The notes beneath the pieces are model-generated. The model searched no databases. It saw only the letters and a program-made list of their open reading frames with translations, and was not told where the DNA came from. From Myxococcales bacterium (lineage in GTDB: Bacteria; Myxococcota; Bradymonadia; UBA7976; UBA1532), in NCBI GenBank assembly GCA_020430675.1, contig JAGQJJ010000100.1:1-9469 (forward strand): a DNA stretch of 9,469 bases, given 5' to 3'. This document shows, piece after piece, positions 1-5,938 of this stretch. A program made the position numbers and the translations under genes. The number at the start of each line of letters is the position of its first letter. Position 1 is the first letter of the stretch.

Positions 1-1741
1 CCACCCCCCCGGCCTTGAATGGGGCGAAGGCGTCGCGGCGCAGCCGATCCTGCTGGCGGCGCAGCACGACGCCGGGGTCTTCGAGGATGGCTTCGACCAG
101 CGTCACCGTCTTGAGCGCGTAGGCGTCGTCTTCCGGGTCGATGCGGTCTGTGGCCCAAAGCAGGAACAACGAGAGGCTGTGGTAGAGGCTGAAGTCGCGT
201 TGCAAGTCGCTGCTGACCCGGGCGACCTGGCCCCGGCGACCGGGTCGCCAGCTCAGCTCGATGACCCCGGCGCGAAGCAGATCGGCAAAGAGCCGCTTGC
301 CCTCGCGGCGCAGGCGCGATTTTTCGGCCGGTCGCGTATGGCTCAGCGCGATCAGCTCGATGAGCCCCCCATAACCCGAGCGCGCGCCGAGGGTCTCGCC
401 GCGTTGCAGCAGGTTGATGATCATGCCGTGGTCGAGCGAGAAACGCGGCTCCAGCGGCTCGCTGTCGCTCTCGATCAGCGTGCGGTAGACGTCTTCGTCC
501 CAATGCACATAGCCATGATCAGGCGGCTTCTTCTTGACCAGCTTCTTCTTCTTGGCCGGGTTCTGGGCGATCTTCTGGTCGATCTTCTTGTTCTCGATGA
601 CATGCTCGGGCGCCATGCAGACGACCCAGCCTTTGTCATCGAAGCCCTTGCGGCCAGCGCGGCCGGCGATCTGCTTGAAGTCGCGCACGCTCAAGAGGCG
701 CGTCTTGCGGCCGTCGAACTTGCAGAGCCGCGTGAAAAGCACCGTGCGAATCGGCACGTTGATGCCCACGCCGAGGGTGTCGGTGCCGACGATGATCTTG
801 AGCATGCCCTGCTGGGCGAGGCGCTCGACGAGCAGGCGGTACTTCGGCAGCAGGCCGGCGTGGTGCACGCCGATGCCGTGGGCCACGAAGCGGCGCACTT
901 TCTGGCCGTAGGGCGTGTCGAAGCGCACGCCGCGCAGCTCGGCGGCGATGACGTCCTTCTCTTCGCGGCTGCAGCAGTCGAAGCTCATCAGGCTCTGGGC
1001 CAGCTCGGCGACTTCTCTATGGGTGAAGCAGACGACATAGAGCGGGGCGCGGTCACGGTCGATGAGCCACGAGATGGTCTCGAGCAGGGGCTCGTCGCTG
1101 TAGCTGAACTCCAGCGGCACGGGGCGGCGCGCCGAGCGCACGATGGCGACCTCGCGGCCGCTGCGTTCCTCCAGGCGGTCGGCGATGTCGCGCGGATCGC
1201 CGAGCGTCGCCGACATGAGCATGAAGGTGGTGCGCGGCAGCGTCAGCAGCGGGATCTGCCACGCCATGCCGCGGTCGCGGTCGGCGTAGTAGTGAAACTC
1301 GTCGAGCACGGCGGCGTGCACGCCCGCGGCGTCGCCTTCGGTGAGCGCCATCGCCGCCAGCACCTCGGCGGTGCAGCAGATGACCTGGGCCTGCGGGTTG
1401 ATGCTGGCGTCGCCGGTGAGCATGCCGACGTGCTCGGCGCCGAAGTGCTTGCACAGCTCGAAGAACTTCTCGCTGACCAGCGCCTTGATCGGCGAGGTGT
1501 AGACCGAGCGCCGACCCCGCGCAAAAGCGTGCAGGTGCAGGGCCAGCGCGACGAGCGATTTGCCCGAGCCCGTCGGCGTATTGAGCACCACATGCTTGCC
1601 GGCGAGCACCTCCAGGATCGCCTCTTCCTGCGCCGGATAAAGCTCCAGGCCGCGGTCGGTCGACCAGTCGACGAAGATTTCGAGCAGCCCGTCGGCGTCG
1701 ATCGGGCCGTCGGGCAGGCGGTCAACCAGGGAGCGGCTCAT
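1..1741 (-). CDS. DEAD/DEAH-box (Ski2-like) helicase with DUF3516-type C-terminal region, 3' end outside window
   Basis: This is an ATP-dependent RNA/DNA helicase, with 580 residues visible and the frame open at the window edge. Motif I is TPTGSGKS (K61), motif II is DEFH (147-150), motif III is SAT (177-179), and motif VI is QIAGRAGR (357-364) in the second RecA domain. The DEFH and QIAGRAGR forms point to the Ski2/Mtr4-like group. A lysine-rich linker (about 384-406) leads into a region whose end, QQDRLRRDAF...KAGGV, resembles the DUF3516 domain found behind such helicases in actinobacteria and myxobacteria. The substrate is unknown; RNA turnover or processing is the usual guess. The ATG at 1741 is certain within this frame because an in-frame TGA lies only 9 bases upstream (1751-1753). 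No Shine-Dalgarno sequence fits in front of it, so the mRNA may be leaderless. It is divergent from the histidine kinase gene. The helicase call is firm; the DUF3516 assignment is from memory of the family. Confidence 0.9.
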   Translation of the reverse strand, partial: MSRSLVDRLPDGPIDADGLLEIFVDWSTDRGLELYPAQEEAILEVLAGKHVVLNTPTGSGKSLVALALHLHAFARGRRSVYTSPIKALVSEKFFELCKHFGAEHVGMLTGDASINPQAQVICCTAEVLAAMALTEGDAAGVHAAVLDEFHYYADRDRGMAWQIPLLTLPRTTFMLMSATLGDPRDIADRLEERSGREVAIVRSARRPVPLEFSYSDEPLLETISWLIDRDRAPLYVVCFTHREVAELAQSLMSFDCCSREEKDVIAAELRGVRFDTPYGQKVRRFVAHGIGVHHAGLLPKYRLLVERLAQQGMLKIIVGTDTLGVGINVPIRTVLFTRLCKFDGRKTRLLSVRDFKQIAGRAGRKGFDDKGWVVCMAPEHVIENKKIDQKIAQNPAKKKKLVKKKPPDHGYVHWDEDVYRTLIESDSEPLEPRFSLDHGMIINLLQRGETLGARSGYGGLIELIALSHTRPAEKSRLRREGKRLFADLLRAGVIELSWRPGRRGQVARVSSDLQRDFSLYHSLSLFLLWATDRIDPEDDAYALKTVTLVEAILEDPGVVLRRQQDRLRRDAFAPFKAGGV

Positions 1742-1818
1742 CGGGGGGCATCATGGACCATGCGGAAACGGCGCGCAAACGGTGGTATCCTCCGCAGCCG
1801 GGGAAACCGGAGGGGACC
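1742..1818. promoter_or_regulatory. Divergent intergenic region between helicase and histidine kinase
   Basis: These 77 bases separate two genes reading away from each other, so promoters for both should lie here or just inside the genes. No convincing -35/-10 pair is visible. A TATCCT at 1786-1791 is a weak -10 candidate for the rightward gene. The right end holds the kinase ribosome binding site inside an inverted repeat, listed separately. Confidence 0.4.
1789..1813 (+). promoter_or_regulatory. Inverted repeat covering the kinase Shine-Dalgarno sequence
   Basis: CCTCCG (1789-1794) is perfectly complementary to CGGAGG (1808-1813), with a 13-base loop. The right arm contains the GGAGG ribosome binding site, which ends 5 bases before the ATG at 1819. 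If transcription starts at or before 1789, this 6-bp stem could hide the site and damp translation. If the start lies further right, the stem would not form. The match is read directly; the regulatory role is speculation. Confidence 0.3.
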
Positions 1819-2997
1819 ATGGGTCTGCCCGCCGAGAACGAGAAGTGGATGGAGCTGGCGCGCTGCCGTCAGCGCGTCCGGGTGCTGGAGACCGAGCTGG
1901 GCCTCGATTCGACGACGCATTCCGTCTCGTCGACCGCGGCCGACGCGGCCTGGTACGCCCTGGTCGCCGAGCACGCCACCGACGCGATCACCGTCAACGC
2001 GCCCAATACCAGCATCGAGTACGCCTCGCCGTCGTGCGAGCGCCTCTTCGGCTGGACGCCCGACGAGCTGGTCGGGGTCAACGCCTACGAGCTGGTGCAC
2101 CCCGATGACCTGGCGATCGTCGCCGCCGCGCACGCCCGGGGGCACGAGGGCGTGCCACAGCGGCTTGAGTACCGCCTGCGCTGCGCCGACGGCCAGCACC
2201 GCTGGGTCGAGACCACCGCCCGGCCGCTGATGGCCGATGGCGCGCTGGCCCGCATGGTCTGCATCACCCGCGACATTCACGAGAAGCAGCTCGCCCAGAA
2301 GGCCCTGGAGCGCTCGAACGCCGATCTGCGCCAGTTTGCGCTCGTCGCGGCCCATGACCTGCACGAGCCGCTGCGCACCGTGGCGTCTTTTGCCGATCTG
2401 CTGGCGCGGCGGTATCGCGATCGGCTCGATACGCGGGGCGAAGGCTACCTCGACTTCATCGTGGCCAACGTCGACCGCATGCGGCGCCTCATCGACGATC
2501 TGCTGTCGTACACGCGCATCGAGGTCGACGAGCACGAGCGCACGCTGGTCGATCTGAGCGAGGTGCTCTCGACGGTGCTGGTCGACCTGAACGGGGCGCT
2601 CACCGCGGCGGGCGCCGAGGTCGAAGCGAGCGCGCTGCCCAGCGTGCCCGGCGAACGCACGCACCTCGTGCTCTTGTTTCGGCACCTGATCGACAACGCG
2701 GTGAAGTTCAGGCGGGGCGATACACCGCCGCGCATCCGCATCCACGCCGAGCGCGCCGGGCCTGACTGGCATCTTTCGTTTGCCGACAACGGCCGCGGCT
2801 TCGACGAAGACGACGCCGAGCGCATCTTCGAGATGTTCGAGCGCCTCGTCGGCCCCAGCGACGTGCCCGGTTCGGGCATCGGCCTCGCTGCCGCGCGGCG
2901 CATCATCGAGCGCCACGCCGGGCGCATCTACGCCGAGAGCGAGCTGGGCGGCGGCGCGACGTTCCATATCGAGCTGCCGGCGGGGGTCCGCGATTGA
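1819..2997 (+). CDS. Soluble PAS-domain sensor histidine kinase
   Basis: This 392-residue protein autophosphorylates on a histidine in response to a PAS-sensed signal and should pass the phosphate to a response regulator. A PAS/PAC domain spans about 45-155 (GWTPDELVG, HPDD, RWVETT, then CITRDI). It is followed by a HisKA segment with H179 in FALVAAHDLHEPLR, the form common in phytochrome-type kinases. The HATPase_c domain has its N box at N293 (HLIDNAVKF), G1 at DNGRGF (323-328) and G2 at GSGIGLA (351-357). No signal peptide or membrane segment is seen, so it acts in the cytoplasm. An upstream in-frame ATG at 1753 would add 22 residues, but the one at 1819 has GGAGG 5 bases before it and is preferred. 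No response regulator is in the window, so the kinase looks orphan. Its stop overlaps the start of truC, implying co-transcription. Confidence 0.9.
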   Translation: MGLPAENEKWMELARCRQRVRVLETELGLDSTTHSVSSTAADAAWYALVAEHATDAITVNAPNTSIEYASPSCERLFGWTPDELVGVNAYELVHPDDLAIVAAAHARGHEGVPQRLEYRLRCADGQHRWVETTARPLMADGALARMVCITRDIHEKQLAQKALERSNADLRQFALVAAHDLHEPLRTVASFADLLARRYRDRLDTRGEGYLDFIVANVDRMRRLIDDLLSYTRIEVDEHERTLVDLSEVLSTVLVDLNGALTAAGAEVEASALPSVPGERTHLVLLFRHLIDNAVKFRRGDTPPRIRIHAERAGPDWHLSFADNGRGFDEDDAERIFEMFERLVGPSDVPGSGIGLAAARRIIERHAGRIYAESELGGGATFHIELPAGVRD

Positions 2998-3734
2998 CGG
3001 GCGAGCCGTGGCCGGATCTGGCCATCCTCTGGGAGGATGACCGCTACCTCGCGATCGACAAGCCGAACGGGCTGTTCGTGCATCGTTCGAACCTCGACGC
3101 GCGCGAGCGGATCGCGGCGCTGCAGGCCGTGCGGCGACTGGCTGGCGGGCGCGTGCACGCGGTGCATCGCCTCGACCGCGGCACGAGCGGGGTACTGCTC
3201 TTCGCCCGCGATCGCGAGGCGGCGCGCGCCCTGAGCGAGCAGTTTGTCGCGCGCACCGTGCAGAAGACCTATCTGGCGCTGGTGCGCGGCCATCCTCCCG
3301 AACAGGGCGAGCTGGACTACCCGCTGGTGCCCTCGGAGGGCGCCGAGCCGGTCGCGGCGGTGACCGCGTGGCGCACCCTGGCCAACGGCGCGCTGGCCGT
3401 GCCGGTCGGGCGCTACGATCAGGCGTGGTGCGCGCTGGTGGCGCTCTTCCCGCACACCGGCCGTCGGCATCAATTGCGGCGCCACCTCAGCCATTTGCGC
3501 CACCCGATCATCGGCGATACGAGCTACGGCGACGGCCGCAACAATCGCGCGTTTCGCGAGGCGCTCGACGTGCAGCGGTTGATGCTCTATGCGCGCCGGA
3601 TCGCGTTCACCCATCCATTTAATAATGACCATATAGTCATTGATATGAATCCCGACGCCACGCTCGATCACGTCTGCGCCCATTTCGGCTGGCCCGCGCC
3701 CAGCGACGATGTTCTCGCCGATTCGGCCCGATGA
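2994..3734 (+). CDS. truC: tRNA pseudouridine(65) synthase TruC
   Basis: TruC converts uridine 65 in the T-stem of certain tRNAs (Ile and Asp in Escherichia coli) to pseudouridine. The 246-residue protein follows E. coli TruC closely along its length: an N-terminal KPNGLFVHRS, catalytic Asp61 in HRLDRGTSGVLL, then TGRRHQLRRHLSHLRHPIIGD and a C-terminal FGWPAP. The RRHLSHLRHPIIGD block separates it from RluA-type relatives. No S4 domain is present, as expected. The start is a TTG that shares bases with the kinase stop (TTGA, 2994-2997); GGGGG at 2982-2986 may serve as ribosome binding site, and no better in-frame start precedes the first conserved residues. Residues about 208-219 are encoded by unusually AT-rich codons, matching an embedded inverted repeat listed separately. 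It lies between a sensor kinase and a pentapeptide-repeat gene; no functional tie is obvious. Confidence 0.9.
   Translation: MTGEPWPDLAILWEDDRYLAIDKPNGLFVHRSNLDARERIAALQAVRRLAGGRVHAVHRLDRGTSGVLLFARDREAARALSEQFVARTVQKTYLALVRGHPPEQGELDYPLVPSEGAEPVAAVTAWRTLANGALAVPVGRYDQAWCALVALFPHTGRRHQLRRHLSHLRHPIIGDTSYGDGRNNRAFREALDVQRLMLYARRIAFTHPFNNDHIVIDMNPDATLDHVCAHFGWPAPSDDVLADSAR
3624..3641. promoter_or_regulatory. Operator-like inverted repeat in an AT-rich patch inside truC
   Basis: The arms AATGAC (3624-3629) and GTCATT (3636-3641) are a perfect inverted repeat around a 6-base spacer CATATA. They sit in an AT-rich island (3615-3650) where 9 of 12 codons end in A or T, including a rare ATA, while the rest of the gene almost always ends codons in G or C. 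TATAGT (3632-3637) matches a -10 box at 5 of 6 bases, but no good -35 sits at normal spacing. It could be a regulator site or promoter for the pentapeptide-repeat gene 128 bases downstream. That role is inferred. Confidence 0.35.
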
Positions 3735-3768
3735 TACGATGGCCGGGTCATTCTGGAGGGCCTTGCTG

Positions 3769-5031
3769 ATGGCCGAAGAAGCCCCCGAAGCCGAGGGCGC
3801 GGGTGACGTCAAGCCCCCGCGGCGCAGCCCGAACGACGTGCTGCAGAGCTATATCAAGGTCATGACCCCGCTCGGACTGGGACTGCTGACCATCCTCGGC
3901 GTCGACTATCACAACCAGCGCATGAAAGAGCGCGACGTGGCGGTGCGGGAGAAGCAGGCCGAGGCCGATATCCGCTTCCGCACCGAGCAGGCCGCCGCCA
4001 CCCAGCAGCAGAGCATCCTCGAACGCTATCTGGGCCTGCGCTCCGACGACAACGACCGCGACGAGACCCTGCTGCGCTTCATCGTCGGCACCTCGGACGA
4101 GGGCAGTCGCATGCAGAGCTGGGCGGCGACCGAGCTGGACACCATCCGCGAGGTGAAGCGGCGCATCCTCACCGCGCAGGCCGAAGCCGAGCAGCTGGAC
4201 CAGGAGCGCGCCGAAAAGCAGCGAGAAATCGATGCGTTGAAAGCGACGCTCGCCAGCAAGTCGGAGTCTGACGCCCAAGAAAAACGCATGATGCAGGCCA
4301 AGATCAACGCCTTGAACTCGGCGTTGGAGGGCACCGAGATGCGGCTGGGCGAAGCGCGCAGCCGCCGGCAGGAAGCGCAGGCCACGCTGCAATCGCTGCG
4401 CGGCGCCAGCCCGGCCGATCAGGTCTGGCTGACGCGCGTGCCGCTCTATCAGGCCGACGTCGACCGCACGACGCGGTGTCCGATCGCGACGCAGGCGCTC
4501 GCCGACGACCGCGCGGCTGGCCGCCGACCCGCGCTGCGCGGCGCCGACCTGCGCTTCTGCGCCCTGCCCGACACCGACCTGACCGGGGTGCACCTGCAGC
4601 GCACCGATCTGCGCCAGGCCGACCTGCGCGGGGCCCGCATGAGCAACGCCAGTCTGTACGCTGCGGTGGCCACCCGGGCCAACTTCGCCTCGGCTGACTT
4701 GAGCAACGCCTACCTCGAAGGCGCGGTGCTGCGCGAGGCTGATCTGTCGAAGGCGAAGCTCGGTCAGGCCTACCTCAGCGCGGGCGACCTGCGCGGCGCC
4801 GATCTGAGCGGGGCGCTGCTGGTCGCCGCCCAGATGGACGGCGCCCTGCTGCGCGGCGCGAAGCTGGTGGGGGCGGATCTGCGGCAGGCCAACCTGGTGA
4901 ACGCCGACCTGCGCGGCGCCGACCTGACCGGCGCCATCGTCGAAGACACGCAGCTCGCCGGCATCATCGAAGACGAACAGACCCTCTGGCCCGACAAGGT
5001 CAACGGCCGCGCCGTGCGGCGCAAACGCTGA
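3769..5031 (+). CDS. Membrane-anchored coiled-coil pentapeptide-repeat protein
   Basis: The 420-residue protein has a charged N-terminus, one short hydrophobic stretch (about 29-45, VMTPLGLGLLTILGV) that could anchor it in the membrane, and a long charged helical region (about 48-235). The latter is rich in E, K, Q and A and probably a coiled coil, densest at about 120-205. Pentapeptide repeats of the A(D/N)LxG type follow from about 256 to 390 (LRGADL, ADLSNA, ADLTGA). The end, IIEDEQTLWPDKV, is a common closing element of such repeats. Pentapeptide repeats form a right-handed square beta helix used in protein binding; no enzymatic motif is visible and the function is unknown. The start at 3769 is chosen because GGAGG (3755-3759) lies 9 bases upstream; in-frame ATGs at 3709 and 3739 overlap or abut truC. 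It begins 34 bases after truC and may share its mRNA. Confidence 0.85.
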   Translation: MAEEAPEAEGAGDVKPPRRSPNDVLQSYIKVMTPLGLGLLTILGVDYHNQRMKERDVAVREKQAEADIRFRTEQAAATQQQSILERYLGLRSDDNDRDETLLRFIVGTSDEGSRMQSWAATELDTIREVKRRILTAQAEAEQLDQERAEKQREIDALKATLASKSESDAQEKRMMQAKINALNSALEGTEMRLGEARSRRQEAQATLQSLRGASPADQVWLTRVPLYQADVDRTTRCPIATQALADDRAAGRRPALRGADLRFCALPDTDLTGVHLQRTDLRQADLRGARMSNASLYAAVATRANFASADLSNAYLEGAVLREADLSKAKLGQAYLSAGDLRGADLSGALLVAAQMDGALLRGAKLVGADLRQANLVNADLRGADLTGAIVEDTQLAGIIEDEQTLWPDKVNGRAVRRKR

Positions 5032-5045
5032 CGCAGGCAGCGCGC

Positions 5046-5063
5046 GTCGCGTGGCAACGCGAC
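5046..5063 (+). terminator. Strong hairpin after the pentapeptide-repeat gene
   Basis: GTCGCGT (5046-5052) and ACGCGAC (5057-5063) form a perfect 7-bp stem with a GGCA tetraloop, starting 15 bases after the stop codon. No run of T follows (the next bases are AAAG), so it is not a classical intrinsic terminator. In a high-GC genome it could still mark the 3' end of the mRNA or protect it from exonucleases. The structure is read directly; the role is inferred. Confidence 0.45.
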
Positions 5064-5088
5064 AAAGCACCTCATTCGAGGGCAGTGA

Positions 5089-5314
5089 CGCGGCACCAAC
5101 GGCGACGCGATGCACGCCGCCACGGGCCGCCTCGCCGACCGGCTGCCGCAAAGCGTCGTGCCCGACGGCCGGCTGGGCGTGCCAAACACCGAGTTGGTCG
5201 GCCTGGGGCGTGCGCGTGGGCCGTCGCAGCCTCGACGCCGAGCACGCCGGCAACGTCGGGCCGGGCGACGGCGACGACGTCTACTGGCTGGCCTTGGTCG
5301 GCGCCGCGATGTAG
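5089..5314 (+). pseudogene. Frameshifted fragment of an unrecognised small gene
   Basis: Two adjoining frames look coding in turn. From 5089 to about 5200 one frame reads GTNGDAMHAATGRLADRLPQ... and on to VPNTELVGLG, with nearly all codons ending in G or C and varied second positions. From about 5201 the next frame continues VRVGRRSLDAEHAGN... and ends GDGDDVYWLALVGAAM at a TAG. Removing one G from the GGGG run at about 5197-5200 would join them into GLGVRVG. Upstream, an in-frame TGA (5086-5088) blocks extension, and 5032-5088 does not look coding in any frame. The first ATG (5110) has no ribosome binding site. It is either a decayed gene remnant or a small gene hit by a sequencing indel. 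The product is not recognised. Confidence 0.35.
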
Positions 5315-5336
5315 CCGCGCGGCCCGGAGCCCAAGG

Positions 5337-5813
5337 TCAGGGCGCCGCGGGTTTCTTCGCCGGTGGCCCGGCGAGCAGGTCCAGTACGGCCGCGGCCTTC
5401 TCATTGGGGATGGGGAAGCTCAGCACGTACTGCTCGATGACCCAGATCCCGCGCTGAATCTGCAGGACGCCGCTGCCGCGCATCTCACCGTACTTCTCGT
5501 TGCGCAAGCGCTCGACAAACCAGGCGGTGCGCCCGTCGGTGCCGAAGCGCACACGGCGATCAAAGGGCACGTATGTCCACCCGTGCCCCTTGGCAAAATG
5601 CGGCGCGGCGTAGGCCCGGAACTCGGCGAGCGTCCAATGCTCGGTGGCGTCGGTGCCCACGAAGATCGCGTCGGCGGCAAAATGGGCGAAGTAGCGGTCG
5701 CCATCGGCCTTGGCCGCGGCGTCGTGGAAGTCATCGAGCACGCGGTTCACGGCGTTCAGGGGAACCTCCTGACTGGCGAGCAGGGGCAGCAGGGCGAGGA
5801 TGACGGCAAGCAT
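5337..5813 (-). CDS. Exported SnoaL/NTF2-like (nuclear transport factor 2 family) protein
   Basis: This 158-residue protein has a short hydrophobic N-terminus (MLAVILALLPLLA) that reads as a signal peptide, probably cut before SQEV, so the mature protein would be periplasmic or secreted. The rest fits the SnoaL/DUF4440 group of the NTF2-like fold: an opening helix VLDDFHDAAAKADGDRYFAHF, then AIFVGTDATEHWTLAEF, a GHGWTYVP turn, and beta strands ending in GVLQIQRGIWVIEQYVLSF. This fold is a cone-shaped pocket used by small enzymes or ligand binders; the ligand is unknown. The tail is Pro/Lys/Ala-rich (AGPPAKKPAAP). The ATG at 5813 has GGAGG at 5818-5822, 4 bases upstream on this strand. It is transcribed away from the caspase-like gene. 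No catalytic residues can be assigned with certainty. Confidence 0.82.
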   Translation of the reverse strand: MLAVILALLPLLASQEVPLNAVNRVLDDFHDAAAKADGDRYFAHFAADAIFVGTDATEHWTLAEFRAYAAPHFAKGHGWTYVPFDRRVRFGTDGRTAWFVERLRNEKYGEMRGSGVLQIQRGIWVIEQYVLSFPIPNEKAAAVLDLLAGPPAKKPAAP

Positions 5814-5938
5814 GGGGCCTCCGCGGCGGTCGGTCGGCCCCGACGATAGCGCACGGCTGGCCGATCGGCGCCGCGGAATGGACAGGCCCGCCGCATCTGT
5901 GCCCAGATGAGCCGATGAGGCACCAAGAGGATGCGCCG
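5814..5938. promoter_or_regulatory. Divergent intergenic region between SnoaL-like and caspase-like genes
   Basis: This 125-base gap separates genes that read away from each other and should hold both promoters. A perfect 10-bp palindrome GCCGATCGGC lies at 5860-5869, though short GC-rich palindromes are expected by chance here. On the minus strand TATCGT (5849-5844) is a weak -10 candidate. AAGAGG (5925-5930) is the probable ribosome binding site of the rightward gene. No firm promoter can be named. Confidence 0.35.

Noticed and set aside
179..2230. Long rightward open frame of 683 codons
   Set aside because: It lies antisense to the helicase, which has all its motifs in order, and then runs through the kinase in another frame. 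Its translation is low-complexity Ala/Arg/Leu/Asp sequence typical of high-GC shadows.
1738..2967. Leftward 409-codon open frame
   Set aside because: Exact antisense of the PAS histidine kinase, with no recognisable domain.
2928..3812. Leftward 294-codon open frame
   Set aside because: Antisense of truC, which is unmistakable on the other strand.
4534..4940. Short near-identical DNA repeats such as GACCTGCGCGGCGCC at 4786 and 4906
   Set aside because: They encode the pentapeptide units and follow from repeat protein structure plus codon bias; they are not an independent DNA repeat or CRISPR.
3748..5253. Leftward 501-codon open frame with QVGAAQVG-type repeats
   Set aside because: The repeats are the mirror of the pentapeptide codons on the plus strand; the plus-strand product has a proper start, anchor and closing element.
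5085..5849. Rightward 254-codon open frame
   Set aside because: It runs antisense through the SnoaL-like gene and begins with Arg/Ala-rich sequence lacking codon-position bias.
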